Part shown: positions 1-8,611 of the stretch, piece after piece
Numbering within the stretch: the stretch's first letter is position 1
How the letters are laid out: every line of letters begins with the position of its first letter
Assembly (NCBI RefSeq): GCF_008642315.1
Contig: NZ_CP029192.1
Coordinates: 1,550,001-1,614,000 of the forward strand
Length of the DNA stretch: 64,000 nt
Direction of reading: 5' to 3'
DNA from: Streptomyces venezuelae
GTDB taxonomy: Bacteria; Actinomycetota; Actinomycetes; Streptomycetales; Streptomycetaceae
Made by a program: the position numbers and the translations under genes
Notes under the pieces: generated by a model
Database searches by the model: none
Seen by the model: only the letters and a program-made list of their open reading frames with translations
Told to the model about the DNA's origin: nothing

Positions 1-15
1 CCTGGAGGTCCCCGC

Positions 16-990
16 ATGACTGCGCCCACCGCGCCCATCAACCGCCTTCGTCCGCGCCGCTCCTGTCTCGCGGTGCCGGGGTCGAACCCCCGCTTCCTGG
101 AGAAGGCCCAGGGCCTCCCCGCCGACCAGGTCTTCCTCGACCTGGAGGACGCCTGCGCGCCGCTCGCCAAGCCCGAGGCGCGGCACACCATCGTCAAGTT
201 CCTCAACGAGGGCGACTGGACGGGCAAGACGCGGGTCGTGCGCGTCAACGACTGGACGACCGAGTGGACGTACCGCGACGTCGTGACCGTCGTCGAGGGC
301 GCGGGCCAGAACCTCGACTGCATCATGCTGCCGAAGGTGCAGACGGCCGAGCAGGTCGTCGCCCTCGACCTGCTCCTCACCCAGATCGAGAAGACGATGG
401 GCTTCGAGGTCGGCAAGATCGGCATCGAGGCGCAGATCGAGAACGCGCAGGGCCTCAACAACGTCAACGCGATCGCCGAGGCCTCCCAGCGCGTGGAGAC
501 CATCATCTTCGGCCCGGCCGACTTCATGGCGTCCATCAACATGAAGTCCCTGGTCGTCGGCGAGCAGCCGCCCGGCTACCCGGCGGACGCCTACCACTTC
601 ATCCTGATGAAGATCCTGATGGCCGCCCGCGCCAACAACCTCCAGGCGATCGACGGCCCCTACCTCCAGATCAAGAACGTCGACGGCTACCGCGAGGTCG
701 CGAACCGCGCCGCGGCGCTCGGCTTCGACGGCAAGTGGGTCCTGCACCCCGGCCAGGTGGAGGCCGCCAACGAGGTGTTCTCGCCCTCGCAGGAGGACTT
801 CGACCACGCCGAGCTGATCCTGGACGCGTACGAGTACTACACGTCCGAGGCGGGCGGCAAGAAGGGCTCGGCGATGCTCGGCGACGAGATGATCGACGAG
901 GCCAGCCGGAAGATGGCGCTGGTCATCTCCGGGAAGGGCCGTGCGGCAGGGATGACCCGCACGTCCAAGTTCGAGGCCCCGGAGGCGTAG
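16..990 (+). CDS. HpcH/HpaI-family CoA lyase (malyl-CoA / beta-methylmalyl-CoA lyase type)
   Basis: This 324-residue protein has the CitE/HpcH fold signature: an N-terminal RSCLAVPGSNPRFLEKA segment and FLDLEDACAP, which holds the acidic residues that position Mg2+ near the CoA ester. IGIEAQIENAQGL supplies further metal/substrate residues, and GFDGKWVLHPGQV is typical of the C-terminal part. The family cleaves (3S)-malyl-CoA or beta-methylmalyl-CoA into acetyl- or propionyl-CoA plus glyoxylate, in the cytoplasm. The next two genes are a MaoC hydratase and an acyl-CoA dehydrogenase, which matches the ethylmalonyl-CoA pathway order seen in Streptomyces downstream of ccr and meaA; those upstream genes lie outside the window. 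A GGAGG sequence sits about 7 bases before the ATG. The family is clear. The substrate is inferred from context. Confidence 0.88.
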   Translation: MTAPTAPINRLRPRRSCLAVPGSNPRFLEKAQGLPADQVFLDLEDACAPLAKPEARHTIVKFLNEGDWTGKTRVVRVNDWTTEWTYRDVVTVVEGAGQNLDCIMLPKVQTAEQVVALDLLLTQIEKTMGFEVGKIGIEAQIENAQGLNNVNAIAEASQRVETIIFGPADFMASINMKSLVVGEQPPGYPADAYHFILMKILMAARANNLQAIDGPYLQIKNVDGYREVANRAAALGFDGKWVLHPGQVEAANEVFSPSQEDFDHAELILDAYEYYTSEAGGKKGSAMLGDEMIDEASRKMALVISGKGRAAGMTRTSKFEAPEA

Positions 991-995
991 GACAC

Positions 996-1520
996 ATGCA
1001 GTTCGGCCGCACCTACGAAGAGTTCGAAGTCGGCGCCGTGTACAAGCACTGGCCCGGAAAGACGGTCACCGAGTACGACGACCACCTCTTCTGCCTGCTC
1101 ACCATGAACCACCACCCCCTCCACATGGACACGAACTATGCGGAGAAGACGACCGACTTCGGGAAGAACGTCGTCGTGGGCAACTACATCTACTCGCTGC
1201 TCCTCGGCATGTCCGTCCCCGACGTCTCCGGCAAGGCCATCGCCAACCTGGAGATCGAGTCGCTGAAGCACGTGGCGCCGACCTTCCACGGCGACACGAT
1301 CTACGGCGAGACGACGGTCCTCGACAAGACGCCGTCCCGGTCCAAGTCGGACCGCGGCATCGTGTACGTGGAGACCAAGGGCTACAAGCAGGACGGCACG
1401 CTGGTCTGCGTGTTCCGCCGCAAGGTGATGGTTCCCACAGAGACGTACATCAAGGAGCGCGGCGGCGAACAGCCCGGCCGCCCGGAGCTGAACGCCCCTT
1501 CGAAGAGCACGGAGAAGTAG
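996..1520 (+). CDS. MaoC-like dehydratase (mesaconyl-CoA hydratase type)
   Basis: This 174-residue protein starts at ATG 996, five bases after the lyase stop. A longer in-frame reading extends upstream but overlaps the lyase and is not needed. It carries a single hot-dog fold with MaoC features: FCLLTMNHHPLHMDTNYAE, where the Asn-His-His stretch matches the catalytic Asp/His region of R-hydratases, followed by VVVGNYIYSLLLGMSV. In the ethylmalonyl-CoA pathway this enzyme hydrates mesaconyl-CoA to beta-methylmalyl-CoA, the substrate of the upstream lyase. The tail of about 20 residues is charged and probably disordered. Spacing of 5 and 2 bases to its neighbours indicates one operon. The fold call is firm; the specific reaction is contextual. 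Confidence 0.86.
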   Translation: MQFGRTYEEFEVGAVYKHWPGKTVTEYDDHLFCLLTMNHHPLHMDTNYAEKTTDFGKNVVVGNYIYSLLLGMSVPDVSGKAIANLEIESLKHVAPTFHGDTIYGETTVLDKTPSRSKSDRGIVYVETKGYKQDGTLVCVFRRKVMVPTETYIKERGGEQPGRPELNAPSKSTEK

Positions 1521-1522
1521 CC

Positions 1523-2728
1523 ATGAGCCGACTCGCGCAGACCGCCGGTCTCACCGACATCCAGCAGGAGATCCTGGCCACCGTCCGGGACTTCGTCGAC
1601 AAGGAGATCATCCCTGTCGCGACCGACCTGGAGCACCGTGACGAGTACCCGCAGCAGATCGTCGACGGCCTCAAGGAGTTGGGCCTCTTCGGGCTCATGA
1701 TCCCGGAGGAGTACGGCGGTCTGGGCGAGTCGTTGCTCACGTACGCGCTGTGCGTCGAGGAGATCGCGCGTGGCTGGATGTCGGTCTCCGGCATCATCAA
1801 CACCCACTTCATCGTTGCTTACATGCTCAAGCAGCACGGCACGCAGGAGCAGAAGGAGACCTTCCTGCCGCGGATGGCGGCCGGCGAGGTGCGGGGCGCG
1901 TTCTCGATGTCGGAGCCGGGGCTCGGCTCCGATGTGTCGGCCATCACGTCCAAGGGCGTCAAGGACGGCGACGAGTACGTTCTCAACGGTCAGAAGATGT
2001 GGCTCACCAACGGTGGAACGTCGACTCTGGTGGCCGTTCTGTGCCGGAGTGACGAAGGACACCCGGAGGGCACGGCGCCCCACAAGTCGATGACGACCTT
2101 CCTCGTGGAGAAGGAGCCCGGCTTCGGAGAGGTCCGGCCGGGACTCACCATCCCCGGGAAGATCGACAAGATGGGTTACAAGGGCGTCGACACGACCGAA
2201 CTCATCATGGACGGACTGCGAATTCCGGCCAATCGTGTGCTCGGCGGGGTCACCGGCCGAGGGTTTTACCAAATGATGGACGGCGTCGAGGTCGGACGCG
2301 TCAATGTCGCAGCTCGTGGCTGTGGCGTCGCTCAGCGTGCCTTCGAACTGGGTGTCTCGTATGCCCAGCAACGTCACACTTTCGGCAAGGCCATCGCACA
2401 GCACCAGGCCATTCAGTTCAAGCTGGCCGAGATGGCTACCAAGGTCGAGGCCGCCCATGCGATGATGGTGAACGCAGCACGCAAAAAGGACTCCGGGGAG
2501 CGAAACGACCTCGAAGCAGGCATGGCGAAGTACCTCGCCTCCGAGTACTGCAAGGAAGTCGTGGAGGATGCGTTCCGGATCCATGGTGGATACGGCTTCT
2601 CGAAGGAGTATGAGATCGAGCGCCTCTACAGGGAGGCACCCATGCTGCTGATCGGTGAAGGTACCGCCGAGATCCAGAAAATGATCATTGGCCGACGGCT
2701 ACTCGAAGAGTATCGATTCCAGGGCTAG
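1523..2728 (+). CDS. acyl-CoA dehydrogenase (methylsuccinyl-CoA dehydrogenase type)
   Basis: This 401-residue FAD-dependent acyl-CoA dehydrogenase starts two bases after the MaoC gene. It shows the family signatures AFSMSEPGLGSDVSAI (FAD/substrate loop), QKMWLTNGG, a QRHTFGKAIAQHQAIQFKLAEM helix region and the C-terminal FRIHGGYGFSKEYEIERLYREAPMLLIGEGTAEIQ, which contains the FAD-contacting arginine region. In this operon the expected role is oxidation of methylsuccinyl-CoA to mesaconyl-CoA, passing electrons to ETF. Oddly, from about base 2200 to the stop third codon positions become much richer in A and T than in the first half or in neighbouring genes, although the reading frame and motifs stay intact. 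Possible explanations are gene conversion or local selection. Confidence 0.88.
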   Translation: MSRLAQTAGLTDIQQEILATVRDFVDKEIIPVATDLEHRDEYPQQIVDGLKELGLFGLMIPEEYGGLGESLLTYALCVEEIARGWMSVSGIINTHFIVAYMLKQHGTQEQKETFLPRMAAGEVRGAFSMSEPGLGSDVSAITSKGVKDGDEYVLNGQKMWLTNGGTSTLVAVLCRSDEGHPEGTAPHKSMTTFLVEKEPGFGEVRPGLTIPGKIDKMGYKGVDTTELIMDGLRIPANRVLGGVTGRGFYQMMDGVEVGRVNVAARGCGVAQRAFELGVSYAQQRHTFGKAIAQHQAIQFKLAEMATKVEAAHAMMVNAARKKDSGERNDLEAGMAKYLASEYCKEVVEDAFRIHGGYGFSKEYEIERLYREAPMLLIGEGTAEIQKMIIGRRLLEEYRFQG

Positions 2729-2808
2729 ATGCCCGGTTTGGGCCACTTTCGCCGAGAAGAAGATCACACCCTGTCAACACTCTTCAGCCGCGGACTCGGC
2801 TTCCTGGC

Positions 2809-2837
2809 TTGCCCAGTTGTGGCTCGCAACCGATAAC
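2809..2837 (+). promoter_or_regulatory. candidate promoter for psd-pssA
   Basis: TTGCCC at 2809-2814 and GATAAC at 2832-2837 are separated by 17 bases, which fits a housekeeping sigma promoter. It lies about 60 bases upstream of the phosphatidylserine decarboxylase start, within a 169-base gap that holds no other gene. The match is imperfect, so this is only a candidate. Confidence 0.4.
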
Positions 2838-2897
2838 ATCCGGAAAAGCCGCCGTCCCCCATTCCCTGCGCGGCCTCATCCGCTACGAAGGTCATCC

Positions 2898-3554
2898 ATG
2901 CCCCACAGCCAAACCTCTGCACCACGCGACGGCATTCTCCAGGGACGCCTTGCCCGCGGAGCATCGCCGTGGCTCCTGCCCACCGTCGCCACCGCGGCAC
3001 TCAGCCTCGCCCGCGCACGCCGTTCCAAGGGCGCCGCGGCCGTAGCCGTCCCTGCCACCGCCCTCGCGGCCGGCATGCTGTGGTTCTTCCGCGACCCCGA
3101 GCGCGAGATCGCCCAGGGCCGTGTCATCTCTCCGGCCGACGGTGTGGTGCAGAGCATCATGCCGTGGAAGGACGGGCGCACCCGCGTCGCGATCTTCATG
3201 AGCCCGCTGAACGTCCACGTCAACCGCGCGCCCCTGGCGGGCACCGTGACGTCCGTGGAGCACATCCCCGGCGGGTTCGTCCCGGCGTTCAACAAGGAGA
3301 GCGAGAACAACGAGCGCGTTGTCTGGCACTTCGACACCGAGCTCGGCGACATCGAGATGATCCAGATCGCGGGCGCGGTCGCGCGGCGCATCGTTCCGTA
3401 CGTGCCGCAGGGCACGAAGGTGGAGCAGGGTGAGCGGATCGGCCTGATCCGTTTCGGCTCGCGCGTCGACATCTACCTCCCCGAGGGTATCGAGGTGGAC
3501 GTCGAGGTCGGTCAGAAGACCGTGGCTGGGGTGACTCGCATTGACCGTGGTTGA
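2898..3554 (+). CDS. psd: phosphatidylserine decarboxylase proenzyme
   Basis: This 218-residue protein matches the short (type II) actinobacterial Psd. The start at ATG 2898 has GAAGG seven bases upstream; an in-frame extension to 2688 would overlap the dehydrogenase and is rejected. Two hydrophobic stretches (about residues 20-35 and 47-60) serve as a membrane anchor, then WFFRDPEREI, the conserved VISPADGVV, IFMSPLNVHVNRAP and the C-terminal RFGSRVDIYLP. The Gly-Ser there is the self-cleavage site that makes the pyruvoyl prosthetic group. The enzyme decarboxylates phosphatidylserine to phosphatidylethanolamine at the membrane. It overlaps the start of the phosphatidylserine synthase gene, so the two consecutive steps are translationally coupled. 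Confidence 0.93.
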   Translation: MPHSQTSAPRDGILQGRLARGASPWLLPTVATAALSLARARRSKGAAAVAVPATALAAGMLWFFRDPEREIAQGRVISPADGVVQSIMPWKDGRTRVAIFMSPLNVHVNRAPLAGTVTSVEHIPGGFVPAFNKESENNERVVWHFDTELGDIEMIQIAGAVARRIVPYVPQGTKVEQGERIGLIRFGSRVDIYLPEGIEVDVEVGQKTVAGVTRIDRG

Positions 3555-4395
3555 TCCAGAGACACAGGCGGGCTGGGTGCCCGAGGCGGTGGAGGACGAG
3601 GCCGACGAGGAGATGCCTCTCTCACTGCGCCTCTCGATAGCGGACACCCTCACGCTCGGCAACGCCACGTGCGGGTTCATGGCGGTGTACTTCACCACCA
3701 CGGGCATCCTCATCCCGCACCTCCAGGGCAGCAACGAGAGCGGCATGGCGCGGCACTCCGCCGCGACCGCCGTGATCCTGATGCTCTGCGCGGCCGTCTT
3801 CGACCTCTTCGACGGTCTGGTGGCCCGCAAGCTGCGGTCGTCGCCGATGGGCGCGGAGCTGGACAACCTGTCGGACCTGATCAGCTTCGGTCTGGCCCCG
3901 GCGTACTTCGTCCTGGTCTACGGCATGGTCGCCGACGACGCGCACCAGCGGGTGGCGGCGGTCGGCGCGATCGTCGTGCTGTTGGCGGTGGTGCTGCGGC
4001 TTGCGCGGTTCTCGTGCGTGACCGTGAAGGACGGCACCTTCCAGGGCATGCCGTCTCCCTTCGGGGCGCTGACGGTCGTCTCGATCGTGCTCCTGGAGCT
4101 GCCCTTCGTGGCGACGCTCCTCGCGATCATCGGCACGGCGTGGCTCATGGTCAGCCGCGTCGAGTACCCGAAGCCGCGCGGTCCCCTCGCGGTGGCCATG
4201 CTCTCCTGGATCGTCGCGGCGATGGGGCTGCTCGCGGCGTGGGCGTTCGAGGCTCCCGGCGGCCAGCTGCTGCTGCAGACCGGCTGCGCGCTGCAGCTCG
4301 TCCTGGGTGCGGTGATTCCCCTCTTCGCCACGGCTCGGAGGGTGAACAACTTTCGGGGGAACCGGCGTGAGGCTCGGGCAGCGCAGTTGCCTTAG
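3541..4395 (+). CDS. pssA: CDP-diacylglycerol--serine O-phosphatidyltransferase
   Basis: This integral membrane protein of 282-284 residues is a CDP-alcohol phosphatidyltransferase. The signature DGLVAR...GAELDNLSD supplies the Asp residues that bind Mg2+ and CDP-DAG. Seven residues separate AR from the Gly, one fewer than the usual eight. Hydrophobic segments follow through about residue 265. The enzyme transfers phosphatidyl from CDP-diacylglycerol to serine and feeds Psd directly upstream. Two starts are possible: TTG 3541 or GTG 3547. Either overlaps the psd stop (3552-3554). A perfect 16-bp hairpin just downstream ends the operon. Confidence 0.92.
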   Translation: MTVVDPETQAGWVPEAVEDEADEEMPLSLRLSIADTLTLGNATCGFMAVYFTTTGILIPHLQGSNESGMARHSAATAVILMLCAAVFDLFDGLVARKLRSSPMGAELDNLSDLISFGLAPAYFVLVYGMVADDAHQRVAAVGAIVVLLAVVLRLARFSCVTVKDGTFQGMPSPFGALTVVSIVLLELPFVATLLAIIGTAWLMVSRVEYPKPRGPLAVAMLSWIVAAMGLLAAWAFEAPGGQLLLQTGCALQLVLGAVIPLFATARRVNNFRGNRREARAAQLP

Positions 4396-4413
4396 CGGCA
4401 CTTGAGCGGTGTG

Positions 4414-4449
4414 AAGGGGGGCCTGAACCTTTTGGTTCAGGCCCCCCTT
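4414..4449. terminator. bidirectional intrinsic terminator hairpin
   Basis: AAGGGGGGCCTGAACC at 4414-4429 pairs perfectly with GGTTCAGGCCCCCCTT at 4434-4449 around a TTTT loop, giving a 16-bp stem. It lies between the convergent ends of pssA and the ABC substrate-binding gene, so it can serve both. Confidence 0.9.
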
Positions 4450-4505
4450 CGCGTGCCGTCTGTCGCCCTTCGGGCTCGTCCTCAATCGCCGGACGGGCTC
4501 AAAAA

Positions 4506-5768
4506 TCAGCCCCCGGCGGTGTAGCCCGTCGCTGCCTCCGCAGTACTGGGCTGACGTACCACCTTCATGCCGCCCGTCGCCTTCTTGTCCGGCTGGAGGA
4601 TGACGCTCTCCTTCGACGAGGGGGCCTTCGGGTCGCTGAAGTTCTGGGTGACGCCGAAGCCCGCGTCGAAGTCGTCGATCGTGAGGAGCGCCTTGCCCAC
4701 GCCCTCGCGCGTGAGGTCCTTCCTGTCGCACGCCGCCTTCAGTGCCTCGCCGAAGACGGACGCGGCCGTCCAGCCCGCCACGACGCCGTTGTCGAGGGAG
4801 TCCTTCGGGTGGGCCTTCTGGTAGTCGGCGACGAGCTTCTTCGCCTCCGGCGTGTCCGCGCCGATGGGCAGCGTGGGCGAGGCCACGTAGTAGTTCTTCA
4901 TCAGGGCAGGGCCCGACTGCGTGGCGAGGAGCTGCGGGGCGAACGCCGAGTTGTTGCCGATGACCGGGACGTCGAAGCGCCCCGCCGCCGCGACGCCGAC
5001 CAGTGAGGCGGCCTGGCGCGGGCCCGCGCTGATCACGACGGCCTTGACACCCGCCTTCTTCAGAGCGGAGACCTGGGCCGTCATGTCGTTGTCCGTCGGC
5101 TTGATCTTCTGCTCGACGACCGTGAGGCCCGCCTCGTCGGCCATGTGCTGCGAGCCCTTGAGGGCGTTCTCTCCGTAGTCGCCCTCGAAGTAGACGTGGC
5201 CGAGCTTGTCGCCCTTCTTGAGGCCCTTCTCCTTCATCAGGAAGTCGATCGCGTTGATCGTCTCCAGGTCGTACGTGGAGCCGACCACGCGCACGTACGG
5301 GCTGCCCAGCAGGTTCGCCGACCAGGCCTGCGGCAGGACGAGGCCCTTGTTGGCGTCGACGCGCTGCTCGACGGCGGCGACGAACGGGGAGCCGATGAAC
5401 TGGGCGAAGCCGAGGACCTTCGGCTCCAGCTCGGTGTAGGCGGCGACGGCCTTCTGCGGGTCGTAGCCGTGGTCGCGGACGGTCAGCTTCAGCTTGCGGC
5501 CGCAGATGCCGCCGTCCGCGTTGGTCTGGTCGACGTAGAGCTGCTGGGCCTGGGTGACGCTCTTGCCGAGGGTGGCGTAGACGCCGGTCATGTCGGTGAG
5601 CACGCCGAGGTCGATCGTCTCGCTGGTGACGCCGTCGCCGGTCTTCACCCCGCCCGCGCCCTTGTCGCCGTCGGCCCCGTCGTCCTTGGCCTTCGAGCTG
5701 CACGCCGACAGCGCAAGCAGCGCGGCGAGCGCCGTGGCGGCCGCGGTGGCCCTGGTCAGTGCTTTCAT
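4506..5768 (-). CDS. ABC transporter substrate-binding lipoprotein (branched-chain amino acid type)
   Basis: This 420-residue protein begins with a lipoprotein signal: MKALTRATAAATALAALLALSAC, with LSAC as lipobox and Cys23 as the lipidated residue. A charged linker follows (KAKDDGADGDKG), then a periplasmic-binding type I (Leu/Ile/Val-binding like) domain with IDLGVLTDMTGVYATLGKS and AGVKAVVISAGPRQAAS. It would capture the substrate outside the membrane for the LivHMGF-type importer encoded upstream in the same operon. It is the last gene of the operon, overlapping the LivM-type gene by four bases. The ligand is not certain, because this family also binds amides, urea and aromatic compounds. 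Confidence 0.9.
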   Translation of the reverse strand: MKALTRATAAATALAALLALSACSSKAKDDGADGDKGAGGVKTGDGVTSETIDLGVLTDMTGVYATLGKSVTQAQQLYVDQTNADGGICGRKLKLTVRDHGYDPQKAVAAYTELEPKVLGFAQFIGSPFVAAVEQRVDANKGLVLPQAWSANLLGSPYVRVVGSTYDLETINAIDFLMKEKGLKKGDKLGHVYFEGDYGENALKGSQHMADEAGLTVVEQKIKPTDNDMTAQVSALKKAGVKAVVISAGPRQAASLVGVAAAGRFDVPVIGNNSAFAPQLLATQSGPALMKNYYVASPTLPIGADTPEAKKLVADYQKAHPKDSLDNGVVAGWTAASVFGEALKAACDRKDLTREGVGKALLTIDDFDAGFGVTQNFSDPKAPSSKESVILQPDKKATGGMKVVRQPSTAEAATGYTAGG

Positions 5769-6913
5769 GCTTCCTCCCCTGGAGTGCCTGGTCTTTGTCT
5801 GCCGCGCCGGGCGGCGATGCTCACCAGGCCGCCGGGCAGGAAGAGCACCACCGCCACGACGGCGGCGCCGTACAGATACCGGGACGCCTCGCCCGGTGAG
5901 ATCCCGCCGGTGCCGGGGGCCGAGACCAGGGGCAGCGCGTCGCTGTACCGGGTCAGCAGCTGGGGCAGCAGGGAGACGAGGGCGGCGCCCGCGACGGCTC
6001 CCGCGACCGAGCCGAGGCCGCCGATCACGATCATGGCGAGGTATTCAAGCGAGAGCGTCATGCCGAAGTAGTCGGGGACGGTGCGCTGGAAGACCAGGGC
6101 GAGGAGCACCCCGGCGAGGCCCGCGTACATGGACGACAGGACGAAGACCCCGGCGCGGTAGCGGGCCACCGGGACGCCCAGCACGCCCGCGGCGACGCGG
6201 TGGTCGCGGATCGCGTTCATGGCCCGCCCCGGGCGGCCGCGCAGCACGCCGCGGGCGAAGAGCCCGCAGCCGAGGAGCAGCACGAGTCCCGCGTACCACA
6301 GCTTCTCGACGGCACCGAACGGGACGGCGGCGACCACGACCTCGCTCTCGTCGAAGGCGATGCCGAAGACGTTCAGGGGCGGCACGTCGCGTCCGTTGGA
6401 GCCGCCGGTGAGGTCGTGGGCGTTGAAGAGCACGTGCTGCCCGATGAAGATCAGCGCGAGGGTCGCGATGCCGAGGTAGGCGCCGCTCAGGCGGCCCGCG
6501 ATGGGGCTGAAGAGGCCGCCCGCGAGCCCGGCGAGCACCACGGCGAGGGTCGCGGCGAGCCAGGTCGGCAGGCCGAGCCCGGTCAGGCCGTCTCCCCCGT
6601 CGCCTGCCAGGACGCAGTAGCCGTACGCCCCGATGGCGAGGAAGAACGCGTGTCCCATGGAGAGCTGGCCGGTGGCGCCGGTGAGGAGGTTGATGCCGAT
6701 CGCGCCGATGGCGGCGGCCATCGCGAAGAGGCCCGCCTGGAGCCAGAAACGGTCCAGGTAGAACGGCAGCGCGAGGAGGAGTGCCGCGCAGGCGGCCCAC
6801 AGGTAGGTGCGGGGACGGCTGAGCGGCGTACGGCGGACGGGGCGTGCGGCGGGGGCGGTGACGGCGTCGGCGGGCTCGGAGGCGGGGGCCTTGGAGACGG
6901 GGGCCTCAGACAC
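5765..6913 (-). CDS. ABC transporter permease, LivM family
   Basis: This 382-residue membrane protein has about ten hydrophobic segments from residue 30 on. It matches the LivM family through GINLLTGATGQLSMGHAFFLAIGAYGYC and the cytoplasmic loop RGRPGRAMNAIRDHRVAAGVLGV, the EAA-like contact for the ATPase subunits. It has a Pro/Ala-rich N-terminal extension of about 30 residues. It pairs with the LivH-type permease next to it to form the channel. It overlaps the next gene by four bases and the preceding one by eight, so the operon is tightly coupled. Confidence 0.9.
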   Translation of the reverse strand: MSEAPVSKAPASEPADAVTAPAARPVRRTPLSRPRTYLWAACAALLLALPFYLDRFWLQAGLFAMAAAIGAIGINLLTGATGQLSMGHAFFLAIGAYGYCVLAGDGGDGLTGLGLPTWLAATLAVVLAGLAGGLFSPIAGRLSGAYLGIATLALIFIGQHVLFNAHDLTGGSNGRDVPPLNVFGIAFDESEVVVAAVPFGAVEKLWYAGLVLLLGCGLFARGVLRGRPGRAMNAIRDHRVAAGVLGVPVARYRAGVFVLSSMYAGLAGVLLALVFQRTVPDYFGMTLSLEYLAMIVIGGLGSVAGAVAGAALVSLLPQLLTRYSDALPLVSAPGTGGISPGEASRYLYGAAVVAVVLFLPGGLVSIAARRGRQRPGTPGEEA

Positions 6914-7796
6914 GGGCGAGCTCCTTCGTGCCGAACAGCCCGGCGGGTCGCATCAGCAGGATGACGGTCATGACGAGGTAGGGCGCGAGGTCGCCGAGCC
7001 CGCGGCCGAGGAAGCTGAGCTCGCTCTGGTAGCCGGTGGCGAGGGACTCGGTGACGCCCACCACCAGGCCGCCGACGAGCGCGCCCGTGGTGGAGTCGAG
7101 GCCGCCGAGGATCGCCGCGGGGAACGCCTTCAGGGCGGCGAGCGAGGTGGCGCGCTCAAGGCCTGGCGTCGGGAAGACGGTGAGGAACAGCGCGGCCACG
7201 GCCGCGAGCGCCCCCGCGACCGCCCATGCGCCGAGCGACACCCTGCCCAGCCGTACGCCCATCAGCGCGGCGGTCTCCGGGCTCTCGGCGGCGGCCCGCA
7301 TCGCCACGCCCCACGACGTGTAGCGGAAGGCGAGGAGGAAGGCGGTGATGAGCAGGGCGGCGGCGACGAACGCGGCGATGCGGGTGTGCGCGAGGGAGAT
7401 CGGCCCGATGGTCAGCACGTCGTCGCCCCACGGGTCGCCGAGCGGCAGGACGTCGGTGCCGAGGCGGCGGGTGAGTTCGGTGGTGAGCAGGATGTCGACG
7501 CCGATGGTGACGATGGCGAGCACGCTGTGGTCGGAGCCCCGGTAGCGGCGCATGACGAGGAACTCGACGGCCGCGCCGACCACCGCGGCGCCCGCGATGC
7601 CGACGAGCAGGGCCGGCCAGAAGCCGAGGTCGTCGTGGAGGGACGCGGTGATGTAGCCGCCCGCGAGGAGCAGTGAGGCGTGGGCGAAGTTGACCACCTC
7701 GGTGGCTCGGAAGATGACGACGAAGCCGAGGGCGATGAGGGCGTAGACCGATCCCATGGAGATGCCGTTGAGGAGGAGCTCGGTGAAGGTGGTCAC
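6906..7796 (-). CDS. ABC transporter permease, LivH family
   Basis: This 296-residue hydrophobic protein matches LivH: LLNGISMGSVYALIALGFVVIFRATEVVNFAHASLLLAGGY at the N terminus and SWGVAMRAAAESPETAALMGVRLGRV in the ATPase-contact loop. AILGGLDSTTGALVGGLVVG is the typical late membrane segment. It forms the permease heterodimer with the LivM-type protein. It overlaps both neighbours by a few bases, in the order LivF, LivG, LivH, LivM, binding protein. Confidence 0.91.
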   Translation of the reverse strand: MTTFTELLLNGISMGSVYALIALGFVVIFRATEVVNFAHASLLLAGGYITASLHDDLGFWPALLVGIAGAAVVGAAVEFLVMRRYRGSDHSVLAIVTIGVDILLTTELTRRLGTDVLPLGDPWGDDVLTIGPISLAHTRIAAFVAAALLITAFLLAFRYTSWGVAMRAAAESPETAALMGVRLGRVSLGAWAVAGALAAVAALFLTVFPTPGLERATSLAALKAFPAAILGGLDSTTGALVGGLVVGVTESLATGYQSELSFLGRGLGDLAPYLVMTVILLMRPAGLFGTKELARV

Positions 7797-8611
7797 GGTC
7801 GTCGTCCCTCTCCGTCCCCGGTCCGGTCGGTCCGGTCGCCCTCGCCCAGGTAGGCGCGTACGACCGCAGGATCGTTCTGTACGTCGGCGGGGGCGCCGTC
7901 GGCGATCCGGCGCCCGAAGTCGAGTACGGTCACCGCGTCCGCGAGCCGCATCACCACCCCCATGTCGTGTTCCACCAGGACGATCGAGATGCCGAGGCTG
8001 TCGCGGACGCCCGCGATGACGGCCGCGGTGCGGCGCCGTTCGTCGGCGGTCATGCCGGCGACGGGTTCGTCGAGGAGCAGCAGGCGCGGCTCCATGCAGA
8101 GGGCGCGGGCGAGCTCGGCGAGTTTCTGCTGGCCGTAGGGCAGGGCGCCCGCGGGCTGGTCGAGCCGGTCCTCCAGGCCGACGAAGGCCGCTATCTCGCG
8201 GACGCGTTCGCGGTGGCGGTGTTCCTCGCGGGCGGCCGAGGGGAGCCGGAGTCCGGCGGCCATGAAGCCGGCGCGGGTCAGCCGGTGGCGGCCGAGGAGG
8301 AGGCTGTCGGCGACGGTGGCGCGGGGCGGCAGGGCGAGGTTCTGGAAGATGCGGGCGACGCCGAGCTCCGCGATGCGGTGCGGGCGCAGTCCGGTGAGCT
8401 CGTGGTCGCCGAAGCGGACGCTGCCGGAGGTGGCGCGGTAGACGCCGGACAGGACGTTGAAGCAGGTGGACTTGCCCGCGCCGTTCGGTCCGATGACGGC
8501 GTGCACGGTGCCGGGGCGGACGGTGAAGCTGACGGCGTCGAGGGCGGTGAGCCCCGAGAACCGGACGGTCAGGTCACGGACGTCGAGGGCGGGTACGGCT
8601 TCTTGCGTCAT
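7793..8611 (-). CDS. ABC transporter ATP-binding protein, LivG family
   Basis: This 272-residue ATPase subunit has Walker A GPNGAGKST near residue 39, the LivG-type signature LPYGQQKLAELARAL, Walker B LLLLDEPVAGM and the switch histidine in IVLVEHDMGVV. The start at ATG 8611 is chosen because ALDVRDLTVRFSGL follows directly and the four-base overlap with the upstream LivF stop keeps the operon pattern; the open frame runs much further upstream through livF in another frame. It energises import by the LivHM channel. Confidence 0.92.
   Translation of the reverse strand: MTQEAVPALDVRDLTVRFSGLTALDAVSFTVRPGTVHAVIGPNGAGKSTCFNVLSGVYRATSGSVRFGDHELTGLRPHRIAELGVARIFQNLALPPRATVADSLLLGRHRLTRAGFMAAGLRLPSAAREEHRHRERVREIAAFVGLEDRLDQPAGALPYGQQKLAELARALCMEPRLLLLDEPVAGMTADERRRTAAVIAGVRDSLGISIVLVEHDMGVVMRLADAVTVLDFGRRIADGAPADVQNDPAVVRAYLGEGDRTDRTGDGEGRRP

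Noticed and set aside
3622..5703. A 693-residue minus-strand open frame over pssA and the substrate-binding gene
   Set aside because: It overlaps two recognised genes, has Arg/Gly-rich sequence and no motif.
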